From Verrucomicrobiales bacterium (lineage in GTDB: Bacteria > Verrucomicrobiota > Verrucomicrobiia > Limisphaerales > UBA11358): a DNA stretch of 64,000 bases. Positions 11,343 through 19,201 of this stretch are shown here, one piece after another. Position 1 is the first letter of the stretch. Each line of letters begins with the position of its first letter. The notes below the pieces were generated by a model. That model made no database searches. It was not told where the DNA came from and saw only the letters and a program-made list of their open reading frames with translations. Where the stretch lies: assembly GCA_028712475.1 (NCBI GenBank), contig JAQTQB010000001.1:634203-698202 (forward strand). Reading direction: 5' to 3'. The translations under genes and the position numbers were made by a program.

Positions 11343-12557
11343 ATGTCCGTGATTCAGCGTTCCATTCAAGCCGGCTGGGATCTCCGCGTCTTTTTCACCG
11401 AGGACGTGTTCGCCGCCGGCAACCTGACCCTGCGCAACGTGCTTGCCGATGCCGCATCGCGGAAAGTCCTTGTTGTCATTGACGAATCGCTAGCGCAGGC
11501 GCAGCCGGACATCTCTCGCCAGATTGAAACTTATTTCTCCGCGCACGCTGACGGTTTCCAACTGGTCTGTTCACCGGTGAACATCACCGGTGGTGAGCGC
11601 GCCAAAAATTCCTACGCGCCCGTCGCCGAGATCCATTCACTGATTGACCGGCATCACATTGACCGGCACTCGTATCTCATCGCCGTGGGCGGCGGCGCGT
11701 TGCTGGACGTGGCTGGTCTGGCGGCGGCCACGGCGCATCGGGGCGTGCGGCACGTCCGCATTCCGAGCACGACGCTGGCCCAGGCCGATTCCGGCGTGGG
11801 CGTGAAGAACGGTATCAACGCCTTCGGCAAAAAGAATTTCATCGGCACGTTCGCCCCGCCGTTCGCCGTCATTAACGATTTCAACCTGCTCGCCACCCTG
11901 GAGCCGCGCGACAAACGCGCCGGTTATGTCGAGGCCGTGAAAGTCGCCTGCATCCGCGACGCAAAGTTCTTCGACGAGATTGAGCGTGACGCGGACAATC
12001 TCGTCGCGTTTGAACCGTCAGCGATGAAGCGGTTGATTTTTCACTGCGCCGAACTGCATCTCGACCACATCGCCGGCGGCGGCGATCCGTTCGAGACCGG
12101 TTCCGCGCGTCCGCTGGACTTCGGACATTGGGCGGCGCACAAGCTGGAGCAGCTTTCTGGTTTTCAAATCCGTCACGGCGAGGCTGTCGCCATCGGCATC
12201 ACGCTGGATGTAGTTTATTCGCGCCAGATTGGTTTGCTCGACGCCAAATCTGCCGGGCGGATTTTGAAGTTGTTGGAGCAGCTTGGTTTTGACCTGTTCG
12301 CCAACGAGCTGTTGAACCTCGGTTCGGACGGCAATCTGCAATTGCTCGGCGGCCTGAATGAATTCCGCGAACACCTCGGCGGCGAACTGACCATCACGTT
12401 GCTGTGTGAAATTGGGCGCGGCGCGGAAGTCCACGAAATGAACCTGCCGAAGGTCATTGAGGCGATTCACGAGTTGTGCGAACGATTCAAAGGCCATTGT
12501 AGCGTCGAGCCTATGGCTCGCGCCGGTTCGGCCACAGGCCGAATGCTACATCCATGA
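11343..12557 (+). CDS. 3-dehydroquinate synthase-like sugar phosphate cyclase (EboD-like)
   Basis: 404 residues from ATG 11343. The NAD-binding loop AVGGGALLDVAGL (about 113) and metal/substrate segments DFGHWAAHKLE (about 260) and RHGEAVAIGI (about 276) place it in the dehydroquinate synthase/sugar phosphate cyclase superfamily. It has an extra N-terminal region and differs from housekeeping AroB. The next gene, overlapping as ATGA, is a type I phosphodiesterase-like protein; a cyclase and a phosphodiesterase of these kinds belong to the ebo clusters implicated in metabolite export to the periplasm, so EboD is the likely identity. The other ebo genes are absent here. The last 20 residues are encoded by a dispersed palindromic repeat. 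Confidence 0.75.
   Translation: MSVIQRSIQAGWDLRVFFTEDVFAAGNLTLRNVLADAASRKVLVVIDESLAQAQPDISRQIETYFSAHADGFQLVCSPVNITGGERAKNSYAPVAEIHSLIDRHHIDRHSYLIAVGGGALLDVAGLAAATAHRGVRHVRIPSTTLAQADSGVGVKNGINAFGKKNFIGTFAPPFAVINDFNLLATLEPRDKRAGYVEAVKVACIRDAKFFDEIERDADNLVAFEPSAMKRLIFHCAELHLDHIAGGGDPFETGSARPLDFGHWAAHKLEQLSGFQIRHGEAVAIGITLDVVYSRQIGLLDAKSAGRILKLLEQLGFDLFANELLNLGSDGNLQLLGGLNEFREHLGGELTITLLCEIGRGAEVHEMNLPKVIEAIHELCERFKGHCSVEPMARAGSATGRMLHP
12498..12553. repeat. Dispersed palindromic repeat forming the end of the cyclase gene
   Basis: The segment starts GTAGCGTCGAGCC and ends GGCCGAATGCTAC, with internal hairpins (GAGCCTATGGCTC and GGCCACAGGCC). It encodes the final SVEPMARAGSATGRML of the upstream protein, which has no family counterpart, so the repeat appears to have replaced or extended the original C-terminus. 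Confidence 0.6.
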
Positions 12558-14086
12558 TTGGCATGAACCGGCTCGCCGTCATCAACGTCGTCGGCCTCAC
12601 CGAAGTGCTCGTCGGCGAACACGCGCCGCGCATCGCGGAATTCCGCAAGCGCGGCGCGCTGGCGCACATCGCGCCGGCATTTCCCGCCGTCACCTGCACC
12701 GCACAATCGAATTATCTGACGGGCAAGCCGCCGTCAGAACACGGCATCGTCGGCAACGGCTGGTTCAACCGCGAACTCGCCGAAGTGCAGTTCTGGAAGC
12801 AGTCCAACCACATCGTTCACGGCCAGAAAATCTGGGACGCACTGCGGGATCAACCGGGTCTTGTCACTCGTCACTTGTCACTCATCACTTCTTCAAACTG
12901 TTTCTGGTGGTTCAACATGTATTCGAGCGTGGATTACGCGATCACGCCGCGCCCGCTGTATCCCGCCGATGGCCGGAAATTTTTCGACATCCATTCGTGG
13001 CCGTATTCCGTCCGTGAAGAAATCAAACGTGATCTCGGCGAATTTCCGTTCTTCAGTTTTTGGGGGCCGGCGGCGGGCGTGGATTCGCCGCAAGGCAGGG
13101 CCGATGCCGCTTCGCGCTGGATCGCAGAATCGGCAAAGTGGATTGAAAACAAATATGCGCCGATGCTGAACCTGATTTACCTGCCGCATCTCGATTACAA
13201 CTTGCAGCGTCACGGACCGTTTGTAGTAGGAGACGAGGTGACGAGCCTCGCTTCAGCAATCCGCAATCCGCAATCCACAATCCGCAATCGAAATGAGCCT
13301 CCTCACGTCGGCTCCTGCAAAATCAATCCCGCCATCCAACGTGATCTGAACGAAATTGACGCCATCGTCGGCGACTTGATTGATTATTTTGCCAGGCGCG
13401 GCGTGCAGGTGGTTTTGCTTTCCGAATACGGCATCACCAACGTGGACACGCCGGTGCATCTCAACCGGATCTTCCGCGAGCAAGGCTGGCTGACGGTAAA
13501 GGACGAACTCGGCCTGGAGATTCTCGACGCGGGCGCGAGCCGTGTTTTCGCCGTGGCAGATCATCAGGTCGCGCACATTTATCTGAACGATCGTTCGCTG
13601 GAAAAATCTGTGCGCGAACTTTTGGCAAAGACTCCCGGCGTCGGGGAAGTTTTGGGCAACGCAGAAAAAGCCGCCGCCGGCATCGCGCATCCACGCGCGG
13701 GCGATTTGATCGCCGTCGCCACGGAGAACGCGTGGTTCACGTATTATTACTGGCTCGACGACGCGCGCGCCCCGGACTTTGCGCGGACGGTGGACATCCA
13801 CCGCAAGCCGGGCTACGACCCGGTGGAATTGTTTCTCGACCTGAAAATTCCGCTGGTGAAATTGAAGATCGCATGGCGGCTGCTGCAAAAGAAACTCGGC
13901 CTGCGGATGTTGATGGATGTGATTCCGCTCGATGCTTCGCTGGTGAAAGGCTCGCACGGCCGGCGACCGGCGGACACGCAAGACTGGCCGGTGTTCATCA
14001 CCAACCAGCCGGAACTTTTGGGCGCGAAGCAGATTGAATCAACAGACGTTTTTCAAATCCTGCTGCGGCATTTAGGCGCGTCTTGA
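12554..14086 (+). CDS. Alkaline phosphatase-family phosphodiesterase/nucleotide pyrophosphatase (EboF-like)
   Basis: 510 residues; starts at ATG 12554 overlapping the upstream stop, or at ATG 12563 (MNRLAVINV). The nucleophile threonine sits in FPAVTCTAQSNYLTG (about 45-59), followed by HGIVGNGWF; metal ligands are likely in LPHLDYNLQRHGP and LLSEYGITNVDTPVHL (about 289). This fits the type I phosphodiesterase/nucleotide pyrophosphatase family. Two in-frame stretches look foreign: a run of GTCACT-type repeats (LVTRHLSLITSS, about residue 104) and a 97-base dispersed element at 13223-13319. With the cyclase it resembles an eboD-eboF pair. It is unclear whether the enlarged protein is active. 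Confidence 0.75.
   Translation: MIGMNRLAVINVVGLTEVLVGEHAPRIAEFRKRGALAHIAPAFPAVTCTAQSNYLTGKPPSEHGIVGNGWFNRELAEVQFWKQSNHIVHGQKIWDALRDQPGLVTRHLSLITSSNCFWWFNMYSSVDYAITPRPLYPADGRKFFDIHSWPYSVREEIKRDLGEFPFFSFWGPAAGVDSPQGRADAASRWIAESAKWIENKYAPMLNLIYLPHLDYNLQRHGPFVVGDEVTSLASAIRNPQSTIRNRNEPPHVGSCKINPAIQRDLNEIDAIVGDLIDYFARRGVQVVLLSEYGITNVDTPVHLNRIFREQGWLTVKDELGLEILDAGASRVFAVADHQVAHIYLNDRSLEKSVRELLAKTPGVGEVLGNAEKAAAGIAHPRAGDLIAVATENAWFTYYYWLDDARAPDFARTVDIHRKPGYDPVELFLDLKIPLVKLKIAWRLLQKKLGLRMLMDVIPLDASLVKGSHGRRPADTQDWPVFITNQPELLGAKQIESTDVFQILLRHLGAS
12858..12893. repeat. Short GTCACT-type direct repeats inside the phosphodiesterase gene
   Basis: Four imperfect copies of the 8-base unit (G/A)TCACT(C/T)(G/A) follow one another, translated in frame as LVTRHLSLITSS. 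The protein family has no such loop at this place as far as I can judge; it looks like an in-frame repeat insertion. Confidence 0.5.
13223..13319. repeat. Dispersed element inserted in frame in the phosphodiesterase gene
   Basis: The segment opens with GTAGTAGGAGACGAGGTGAC and closes with CCTCCTCACGTCGGCTCCTG, roughly inverse termini, around four copies of CAATCCGCAATCC-like sequence. It contributes about 32 codons without a stop to a conserved enzyme between HGPFV and KINPAIQRDL. The arrangement recalls Rickettsia palindromic elements, which also insert in frame. Confidence 0.65.
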
Positions 14087-14123
14087 GTGCGGCATGGATC
14101 GCAGGCCGATGTGCGGCCCGCGC

Positions 14124-14600
14124 TTAAAAATCCGGCGCATCCTCGGGATTACCCGCCTTCAATAACTGGTTGCGTGTGCTTTGCAGCCGGGTGATGACCA
14201 CTTCGGCGACGCGCTTCATCATCGCGTAACCGAGGTCGTGATCGCTGTCACATAGTTCACGCAGCGTCGAGGCAAAAAAGATGATGGCCTTGGTGGGTTG
14301 CACCGCCCGCGCATCAAAATTCCAGTGGTAGGGCGGGAACAACCAGGACCAGCCGAGCACATCCCCCGCGCCGATGGTCTGGATGAGCCGGGGCTCTTTT
14401 CCCTCCGCTGCGGACTCCAGCGCCACCTCGCCTTCCAGAATGATGTAAAAGCGATTGGCCGCGAGACCCTCGTTGAAAATCATCCGGCCCGCCGGAAATT
14501 CCACCAGCATGGCGTTGCGGGCCAGCACGTCGAGCTGCGGCTGGGTGAAGCCCCGCAGAAACGGTTGTGCGGCCAGAAGCGTCGTTTCGATTTTCATCAT
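14124..14600 (-). CDS. Cyclic-nucleotide-binding-domain protein without DNA-binding domain
   Basis: 158 residues from ATG 14600, with an AAAGGA ribosome site upstream. Residues about 10-125 form a cNMP-binding beta barrel of the Crp/Fnr type: LLAAQPFLRGFTQPQLDVLA, FPAGRMIFNEG, FYIILEGEVAL and a GAGDVLGWSWLFPPY segment in place of the classical phosphate cassette. The C-terminal 40 residues are helical, but no helix-turn-helix follows, so it is probably a stand-alone sensor or regulatory subunit rather than a transcription factor. GDVLGWSWL-type proteins are common as single-domain cNMP proteins. The ligand is unknown. It is transcribed toward the eboF-like gene, convergent with it. Confidence 0.8.
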   Translation of the reverse strand: MMKIETTLLAAQPFLRGFTQPQLDVLARNAMLVEFPAGRMIFNEGLAANRFYIILEGEVALESAAEGKEPRLIQTIGAGDVLGWSWLFPPYHWNFDARAVQPTKAIIFFASTLRELCDSDHDLGYAMMKRVAEVVITRLQSTRNQLLKAGNPEDAPDF

Positions 14601-14800
14601 GATTTCCTTTCGCCAGCGATTGAATCTTGATTGATTCAGCCAGTCAAAATCTGCGCTGCCCCGCCGCAAACCGCTCCCCCTGAATTAAGGAAAACCCAAC
14701 ATATTTTGGCGTCCATGATCCGTGCTTGGCGGGCGGGAATGTCATGAAATTCCGCGGCTTTGGCTGGACAAGGATTTTAGACGAGTGCAGAGTTTCAATT

Positions 14801-15457
14801 ATGAAGCTACGGGTTTCCAATCGTAAAATGGATGGATTGACGTTGATTGAGGTGCTGGTGGCTATTGGAATTATTGTGCTGCTGGCGGCAATATTTTTAC
14901 CAGCACTTGCCGCAACAAAAAAGAAATCGAGTAAAATTGGCTGCGTAAACAACCTTAAGCAAATCGGCTTGTTTTTTCGCATTTGGAGTGGTGACAACGG
15001 CGATAAATACCCAATGGAGGTTTCAGTTGCAAATGGCGGCGCAATGGAATCGGTGGTTACGGGTGATGTCGTTTCTGTTTTTCAAGTCATGTCTAATGAA
15101 TTAAGCACGCCAAAAATTTTAATTTGTCCCAACGACGAAGATCATGCCTACGCAACAAATTTCAATTCAGATTTTACCGCAAGAAACATTAGTTACTTTG
15201 CAGCATTGGCCGCATACACGAATTCTCCTCAAGCGTTTTTATCGGGAGACGATCATTTTCAAGTTGGTAGAGTTCCTGTGAAATCCGGTTTGTTAGAGAT
15301 TTCGCCTGCCACGCCGGTTAAATGGGCGGCTGAACGGCACAAATTTGCAGGCAATATTGGTCTGGTCGATGGTAGTGTTCAGCCAGTGAACAATTCCGGT
15401 CTTGCCAAACTGATTCGGCAAACCGGCCTTGCCACCAACCGCCTCGCGATTCCGTAA
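14801..15457 (+). CDS. Prepilin-type (DUF1559-like) secreted protein
   Basis: 218 residues from ATG 14801. After a short basic leader comes a type IV pilin-like cleavage and helix region, DGLTLIEVLVAIGIIVLLAA (about 11-30), with the usual glutamate five residues after the predicted cleavage glycine. CVNNLKQIGLFFRIWSGDNG and the C-terminal GNIGLVDGSVQPV correspond to the H-X9-DG family of pseudopilin-like proteins that are numerous in Verrucomicrobia, Lentisphaerae and Planctomycetes. Likely processed by a PilD peptidase and exported. The gene is more AT-rich than its neighbours. An ATCTGTGTTCATCCGTGG repeat follows directly. Confidence 0.8.
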   Translation: MKLRVSNRKMDGLTLIEVLVAIGIIVLLAAIFLPALAATKKKSSKIGCVNNLKQIGLFFRIWSGDNGDKYPMEVSVANGGAMESVVTGDVVSVFQVMSNELSTPKILICPNDEDHAYATNFNSDFTARNISYFAALAAYTNSPQAFLSGDDHFQVGRVPVKSGLLEISPATPVKWAAERHKFAGNIGLVDGSVQPVNNSGLAKLIRQTGLATNRLAIP

Positions 15458-15478
15458 TCTGTGTTCATCCGTGGTTGA
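15456..15478. repeat. Copy of the ATCTGTGTTCATCCGTGG dispersed repeat
   Basis: The 18-base core directly follows the pseudopilin stop. Related copies occur at 46504-46523 (inverted) and 46972-47002. Confidence 0.55.
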
Positions 15479-15525
15479 AAAACTTTCCGCTTTTGCCCGC
15501 GCCTTCCAAAACCTAGACTGCTGCC

Positions 15526-16506
15526 ATGAATTTGCCCGGATTTCCCATCGCCCGCCCGCGCCGGTTGCGGACTTCGCCCGCGTTGCGCCGCTTCGTCGCG
15601 GAAACGTCGTTGAATGTTTCGCAGCTCGTGCTGCCGTTGTTTGCCCGCAGCGGGCGCAAGTTGCGCCGGCCGGTGGACGCCATGCCCGGCGTGTTCCAGT
15701 TGTCGCCGGATGAAATTCTGCGCGAGGCGGCGGCGGCTCACGCGCTCGGCGTTCCCGCCGTTTTGCTGTTCGGCATTCCCGATAAAAAGGATGCGAAGGC
15801 AAGCGGCGCTTACGCCAGGAACGGCATCGTGCAGCAGACCGTGCGATTGCTGAAAAAGGAACTGCCGTCGCTGCTCGTCATCACGGACGTCTGCCTGTGC
15901 GAATACATGGCGCATGGCCATTGCGGTTTGGTTCATGGCGGAAAAATCCTGAACGACCCGTCGCTCAAACTGCTCGCGCAAACGGCGGCGAGCCACGCGG
16001 AGGCAGGCGCGGACATCGTCGCGCCGAGCGACATGATGGACGGGCGCGTGGCGGCCATCCGCGCGGCGCTGGACAAAAATCATTTCACCGACACGCCGAT
16101 CATGAGTTACGCGGCAAAGTTTGCGTCGGCGTTTTACGGCCCGTTCCGCGAAGTGGCCGAGTCCACGCCGCAGTTCGGCGACCGCCGGAGCTACCAGATG
16201 GACGCGGCAAATGTGAACGAGGCGTTGCGCGAAGTGGCATTGGACATCCAGGAAGGCGCGGACATCGTCATGGTCAAGCCCGCGCTGGCGTATCTGGACA
16301 TCATCCATCGCGTGAAAAAGGAATTCGGCCTGCCCACCGCCGCCTACGCCGTGAGCGGCGAACACGCGATGATCAAGGCCGCCGCAGCGAAGGGCTGGAT
16401 TGATGAACGCGCGGTGACGCTGGAAAGCCTGCTGGCGATGCGGCGGGCGGGCGCGGACATTTTGATCACCTACGCGGCGATGGATGTGGCGAAGTGGCTG
16501 AAATAA
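15526..16506 (+). CDS. hemB: Delta-aminolevulinic acid dehydratase (porphobilinogen synthase)
   Basis: 326 residues, the normal length. It condenses two 5-aminolevulinate molecules to porphobilinogen in haem and tetrapyrrole synthesis. Both active-site lysines are visible: MSYAAKFASAFYGPF (about 195-209) and MVKPALAYLD (about 251). DVCLCEYMAHGHCG (about 120) corresponds to the metal-binding region; it has cysteines at two of the three positions of the zinc site, so metal use is probably zinc or mixed. N-terminal RPRRLRTSPALRRFVAET is typical of the family. No other haem gene is adjacent. Confidence 0.97.
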   Translation: MNLPGFPIARPRRLRTSPALRRFVAETSLNVSQLVLPLFARSGRKLRRPVDAMPGVFQLSPDEILREAAAAHALGVPAVLLFGIPDKKDAKASGAYARNGIVQQTVRLLKKELPSLLVITDVCLCEYMAHGHCGLVHGGKILNDPSLKLLAQTAASHAEAGADIVAPSDMMDGRVAAIRAALDKNHFTDTPIMSYAAKFASAFYGPFREVAESTPQFGDRRSYQMDAANVNEALREVALDIQEGADIVMVKPALAYLDIIHRVKKEFGLPTAAYAVSGEHAMIKAAAAKGWIDERAVTLESLLAMRRAGADILITYAAMDVAKWLK

Positions 16507-16526
16507 GGGAATTAGGCCTGGCATCT

Positions 16527-16597
16527 TGGGTCTGGGTTCTGGGGCGCAAAACTTCAGGGACGAGACCCCAAATTCAAGACGCCAGACCCCAGACCCG
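16527..16597. repeat. Inverted repeat of GGGTCTGGGTTCTGG type between hemB and the foldase gene
   Basis: The left arm GGGTCTGGGTTCTGGGG and right arm CCAGACCCCAGACCC are imperfect inverse copies about 35 bases apart. It may form a strong stem downstream of hemB. The rest of 16507-16654 holds nothing recognisable. Confidence 0.55.
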
Positions 16598-16654
16598 AAT
16601 TTGCGTTTGCCATGCTCCTCCGTGCAAGTTAGGCTGCGCGTTCATTTTTCACTT

Positions 16655-18304
16655 ATGATTGGAACAATTCGCAAACATTCTAAATGGCTTTGGGGAATCA
16701 CTGTCCCCGCAATGATCATTTCCCTGTTTTTCTTCTTTACGCCCCAGACGAAAAACGGCGGGCGCACCATTGGCGGTCTTGGCACCATCAACGGGAAGGC
16801 CGTCACGCCATCGGCTTATGCGGGGGCGTTGAATGAATTCAGACTGTTCTACCTGTTTCATTACGGCGACTGGCCGGACAAAAAATCCAACGTGACCGAG
16901 GCGGACATGGAGCGCGAAGCTTACATCCGCCTGTTGCTGACGCAAAAGGCCGACGATCTGGGCATTCATGTGGGCGAAGACGAGGTGGCGGCGATGGCGG
17001 GCCAGATGCTCCGGTCGCTCGGCCGCAACGGCCAGACGGTGACGATGGAGACCTTCGTGAAACAGGTTTTGACGCCAAAAAACTTGAGCGTGACCGATTT
17101 TGAAAATTTTGTCCGGCACGACCTGTATATCCAGCAGCTCGTCCAGGCGCTGGGCCTGTCCGGCGCGTTCATCACACCCCAGGAGGCGGCGGATGTTTAC
17201 AAGCGCGAACATCAGGAAATCTCCGCGCAGATCGTGTTTTTCTCGGCGACCAATTACCTTTCGTCCGTCAAGGTCGCGCCGGAGGCCGTCGCGCAATTCT
17301 ACACGAACTACCTGGCAGCCTACCGTCTGCCCGACCGGGTGCAGGTCAGCTACGTCGTGTTCAGCGTTTCCAACTTCCTCGGGCAATCAAAGGCGGAATG
17401 GGCGAAGACAAATTTCGACGCGCAGATTGACTCGGTTTATCTCCACTATGGCGCGCAGGCATTTCCCGAAGCCAAGACGCCTGCCGAGGCCAAAAGCATG
17501 ATTCGCGAGAAGATGATCGCCGAACGCGCGATGGCCGAGGCCCGAGTCCAGGTCAACGAATTTGCCAGCGCCGTCTTCAAGCTTGAACCTGCGAGCGCAG
17601 GAAATCTTGCCGCCGTCGCCAAGGAAAAAGGGCTGGCGGTCCACGTCACCGCCCCGTTCAGCGCCGCCGATGGGCCGCAGGAATTCGCCGCGCCGGAAGG
17701 TTTCGCCAAAGCCGCGTTCGGCCTGACGCCGGAGGCGCCGTTTGCCAATCCGATCATCGGAACCGACGCCATTTACGTCATCGCGCTGGCGAAACAACTG
17801 CCCAGCGAAATTCCATCGTTCGCTGAAATCCGCGACCGTGTCACTCAAGATTACAAGTTTCGGGAAGCCCGTCAGCTCGCCGTGCGCGCCGGAACCAATT
17901 TCGTCCACACCCTGGGCGGCAGCCTGGCCGCCGGAAAAAGTTTTGCGTCTGCCTGTGTCGCCGCCGGATTGCAGCCGCAGGTGCTGCCGCCGTTTTCCTT
18001 GAGCACGCGCGAACTGCCGGAGCTGGGCGGCCGCGCGGAATTGAACCAGGTCAAACAGGCGGCGTTCGTCACGTCGGGCAGCCATGCCAGCGCATTTGAA
18101 GAAAACAGCGCAGGCGGATTCGTCCTGTTCGTCCAGTCGCAACTGCCCGTTGACCAGTCGGTCATGAACGCTGAAATGCCGCAGTTCATCGCCTCACTCC
18201 GGCGCTCCCGTGAATATGAGGCTTTCAACGAATGGCTGCAGACCGAGGCCAACCGCGCTTTGACCGACACGCCGGTTGCGCGCCGGGCCGCCGCCGCCCG
18301 ATAG
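16655..18304 (+). CDS. Membrane-anchored peptidyl-prolyl isomerase/chaperone of the PpiD/SurA type
   Basis: 549 residues from ATG 16655. A single N-terminal membrane helix (about 13-31, ITVPAMIISLFFFFT) is followed by a SurA_N-like region (INGKAVTPSAYAGALNEFR to about residue 200) and a long periplasmic part with a parvulin-like segment around 330-400 (ending FANPIIGTDAIYVIALAKQLP). The arrangement matches PpiD, which helps newly exported proteins fold at the Sec translocon. The isomerase core is too divergent to say that it is catalytic. It is followed seven bases later by a pseudouridine synthase gene. Confidence 0.82.
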   Translation: MIGTIRKHSKWLWGITVPAMIISLFFFFTPQTKNGGRTIGGLGTINGKAVTPSAYAGALNEFRLFYLFHYGDWPDKKSNVTEADMEREAYIRLLLTQKADDLGIHVGEDEVAAMAGQMLRSLGRNGQTVTMETFVKQVLTPKNLSVTDFENFVRHDLYIQQLVQALGLSGAFITPQEAADVYKREHQEISAQIVFFSATNYLSSVKVAPEAVAQFYTNYLAAYRLPDRVQVSYVVFSVSNFLGQSKAEWAKTNFDAQIDSVYLHYGAQAFPEAKTPAEAKSMIREKMIAERAMAEARVQVNEFASAVFKLEPASAGNLAAVAKEKGLAVHVTAPFSAADGPQEFAAPEGFAKAAFGLTPEAPFANPIIGTDAIYVIALAKQLPSEIPSFAEIRDRVTQDYKFREARQLAVRAGTNFVHTLGGSLAAGKSFASACVAAGLQPQVLPPFSLSTRELPELGGRAELNQVKQAAFVTSGSHASAFEENSAGGFVLFVQSQLPVDQSVMNAEMPQFIASLRRSREYEAFNEWLQTEANRALTDTPVARRAAAAR

Positions 18305-18310
18305 TCTGAC

Positions 18311-19114
18311 GTGAGTGCCGTCATCAAACTTTCGTCACCCGCCACCCGCGAGTTTTGGGAAATCCCCGTGCTGTTCGAGGACGAGCATCTCCTCGCGCTC
18401 GACAAGCCCGCGCGGCTTCTGACTTCGCCCGATGCCCTTGACCTGGCGCGTCCGAGCCTGATGAAGCTGCTGCACGGCGGAATCGCGGCCAAGAAACCGT
18501 GGGCGGCCGAGCGCAAACTGGATTATCTCAACAACGCCAACGACCTCGATTTTGATGTCACCGGCGTCCTGTTGCTCGCCAAAAACAAGCCGGCGTTCAT
18601 GGCGCTGGCCAACCTGTTCAGCTCGGAAAAGGTGCGGCTCAAATACCTCGCGCTCGTGCGCGGGGAGCTGCTGGAAAAGGAATTTGAAGTGGACGCCAAG
18701 CTCGCGCCGCACCCGGTGAAACCCGATGTGATGCGCGTGGACCGGGACAACGGCAAGCAGGCACGGACGCGGTTCATCCTGCTGGAGAATTTTTCACGCG
18801 CCGGTTATGCGTTGCTGCGCGCCGAACCGCTGGCCGAGCGCACGCACCAGGTCCGCGTCCACGCCAGCCATGTGGATTTGAAGATCGTGGGCGATGAAGT
18901 CTATGGCGGCAAACCGCTCTGGCTCTCTCGCCTCAAAAAGGATTACCGCCTCAAGCCCGGCCGTGAAGAGCGTCCGCTGCTTGCCCGCGTCACCATGCAC
19001 GCGGAGGAATTGAGTTTGCCGCATCCCATCACCGGCGAACCCGTGACCATCAAAAGCGAGTGGCCGAAGGATTTGAAGGTCGCTTTGAAATTCCTGCGGC
19101 AATACGCAGCATAA
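18311..19114 (+). CDS. RluA-family pseudouridine synthase
   Basis: 267 residues with a GTG start. The catalytic aspartate motif appears as DLDFDVTGVLLLAKN (about 79-93), where classical family members have HRLDxxTSG, so the aspartate is kept but the preceding His-Arg is replaced. Further family landmarks are KYLALVRG, ERTHQVRVHASHVDLKIVGDEVYGG, and the C-terminal HAEELSLPHPITGEPV. No S4 domain is visible. It isomerises uridine in rRNA or tRNA; the target site cannot be told. Seven bases separate it from the foldase gene, so they are probably cotranscribed. Confidence 0.88.
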   Translation: MSAVIKLSSPATREFWEIPVLFEDEHLLALDKPARLLTSPDALDLARPSLMKLLHGGIAAKKPWAAERKLDYLNNANDLDFDVTGVLLLAKNKPAFMALANLFSSEKVRLKYLALVRGELLEKEFEVDAKLAPHPVKPDVMRVDRDNGKQARTRFILLENFSRAGYALLRAEPLAERTHQVRVHASHVDLKIVGDEVYGGKPLWLSRLKKDYRLKPGREERPLLARVTMHAEELSLPHPITGEPVTIKSEWPKDLKVALKFLRQYAA

Positions 19115-19120
19115 GAAATT

Positions 19121-19201
19121 AACCACGAAATATACAAAATACACGAAAGCCAGAAACGAATTTTGCCGGGTCTTTTCGTGTGTTTTGTATATTTCGTGGT
19201 T
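19121..19201. repeat. Long inverted repeat between convergent genes, possible bidirectional terminator
   Basis: Two 28-base arms, beginning AACCACGAAATATACAAAAT and ending TTGTATATTTCGTGGTT, are inverse copies with one mismatch, separated by 25 bases. The right arm touches the argF stop codon and the left arm starts six bases after the pseudouridine synthase stop. Similar ACGAAATACACAAAATACACG palindromes are frequent in verrucomicrobial genomes (general knowledge). Confidence 0.7.
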
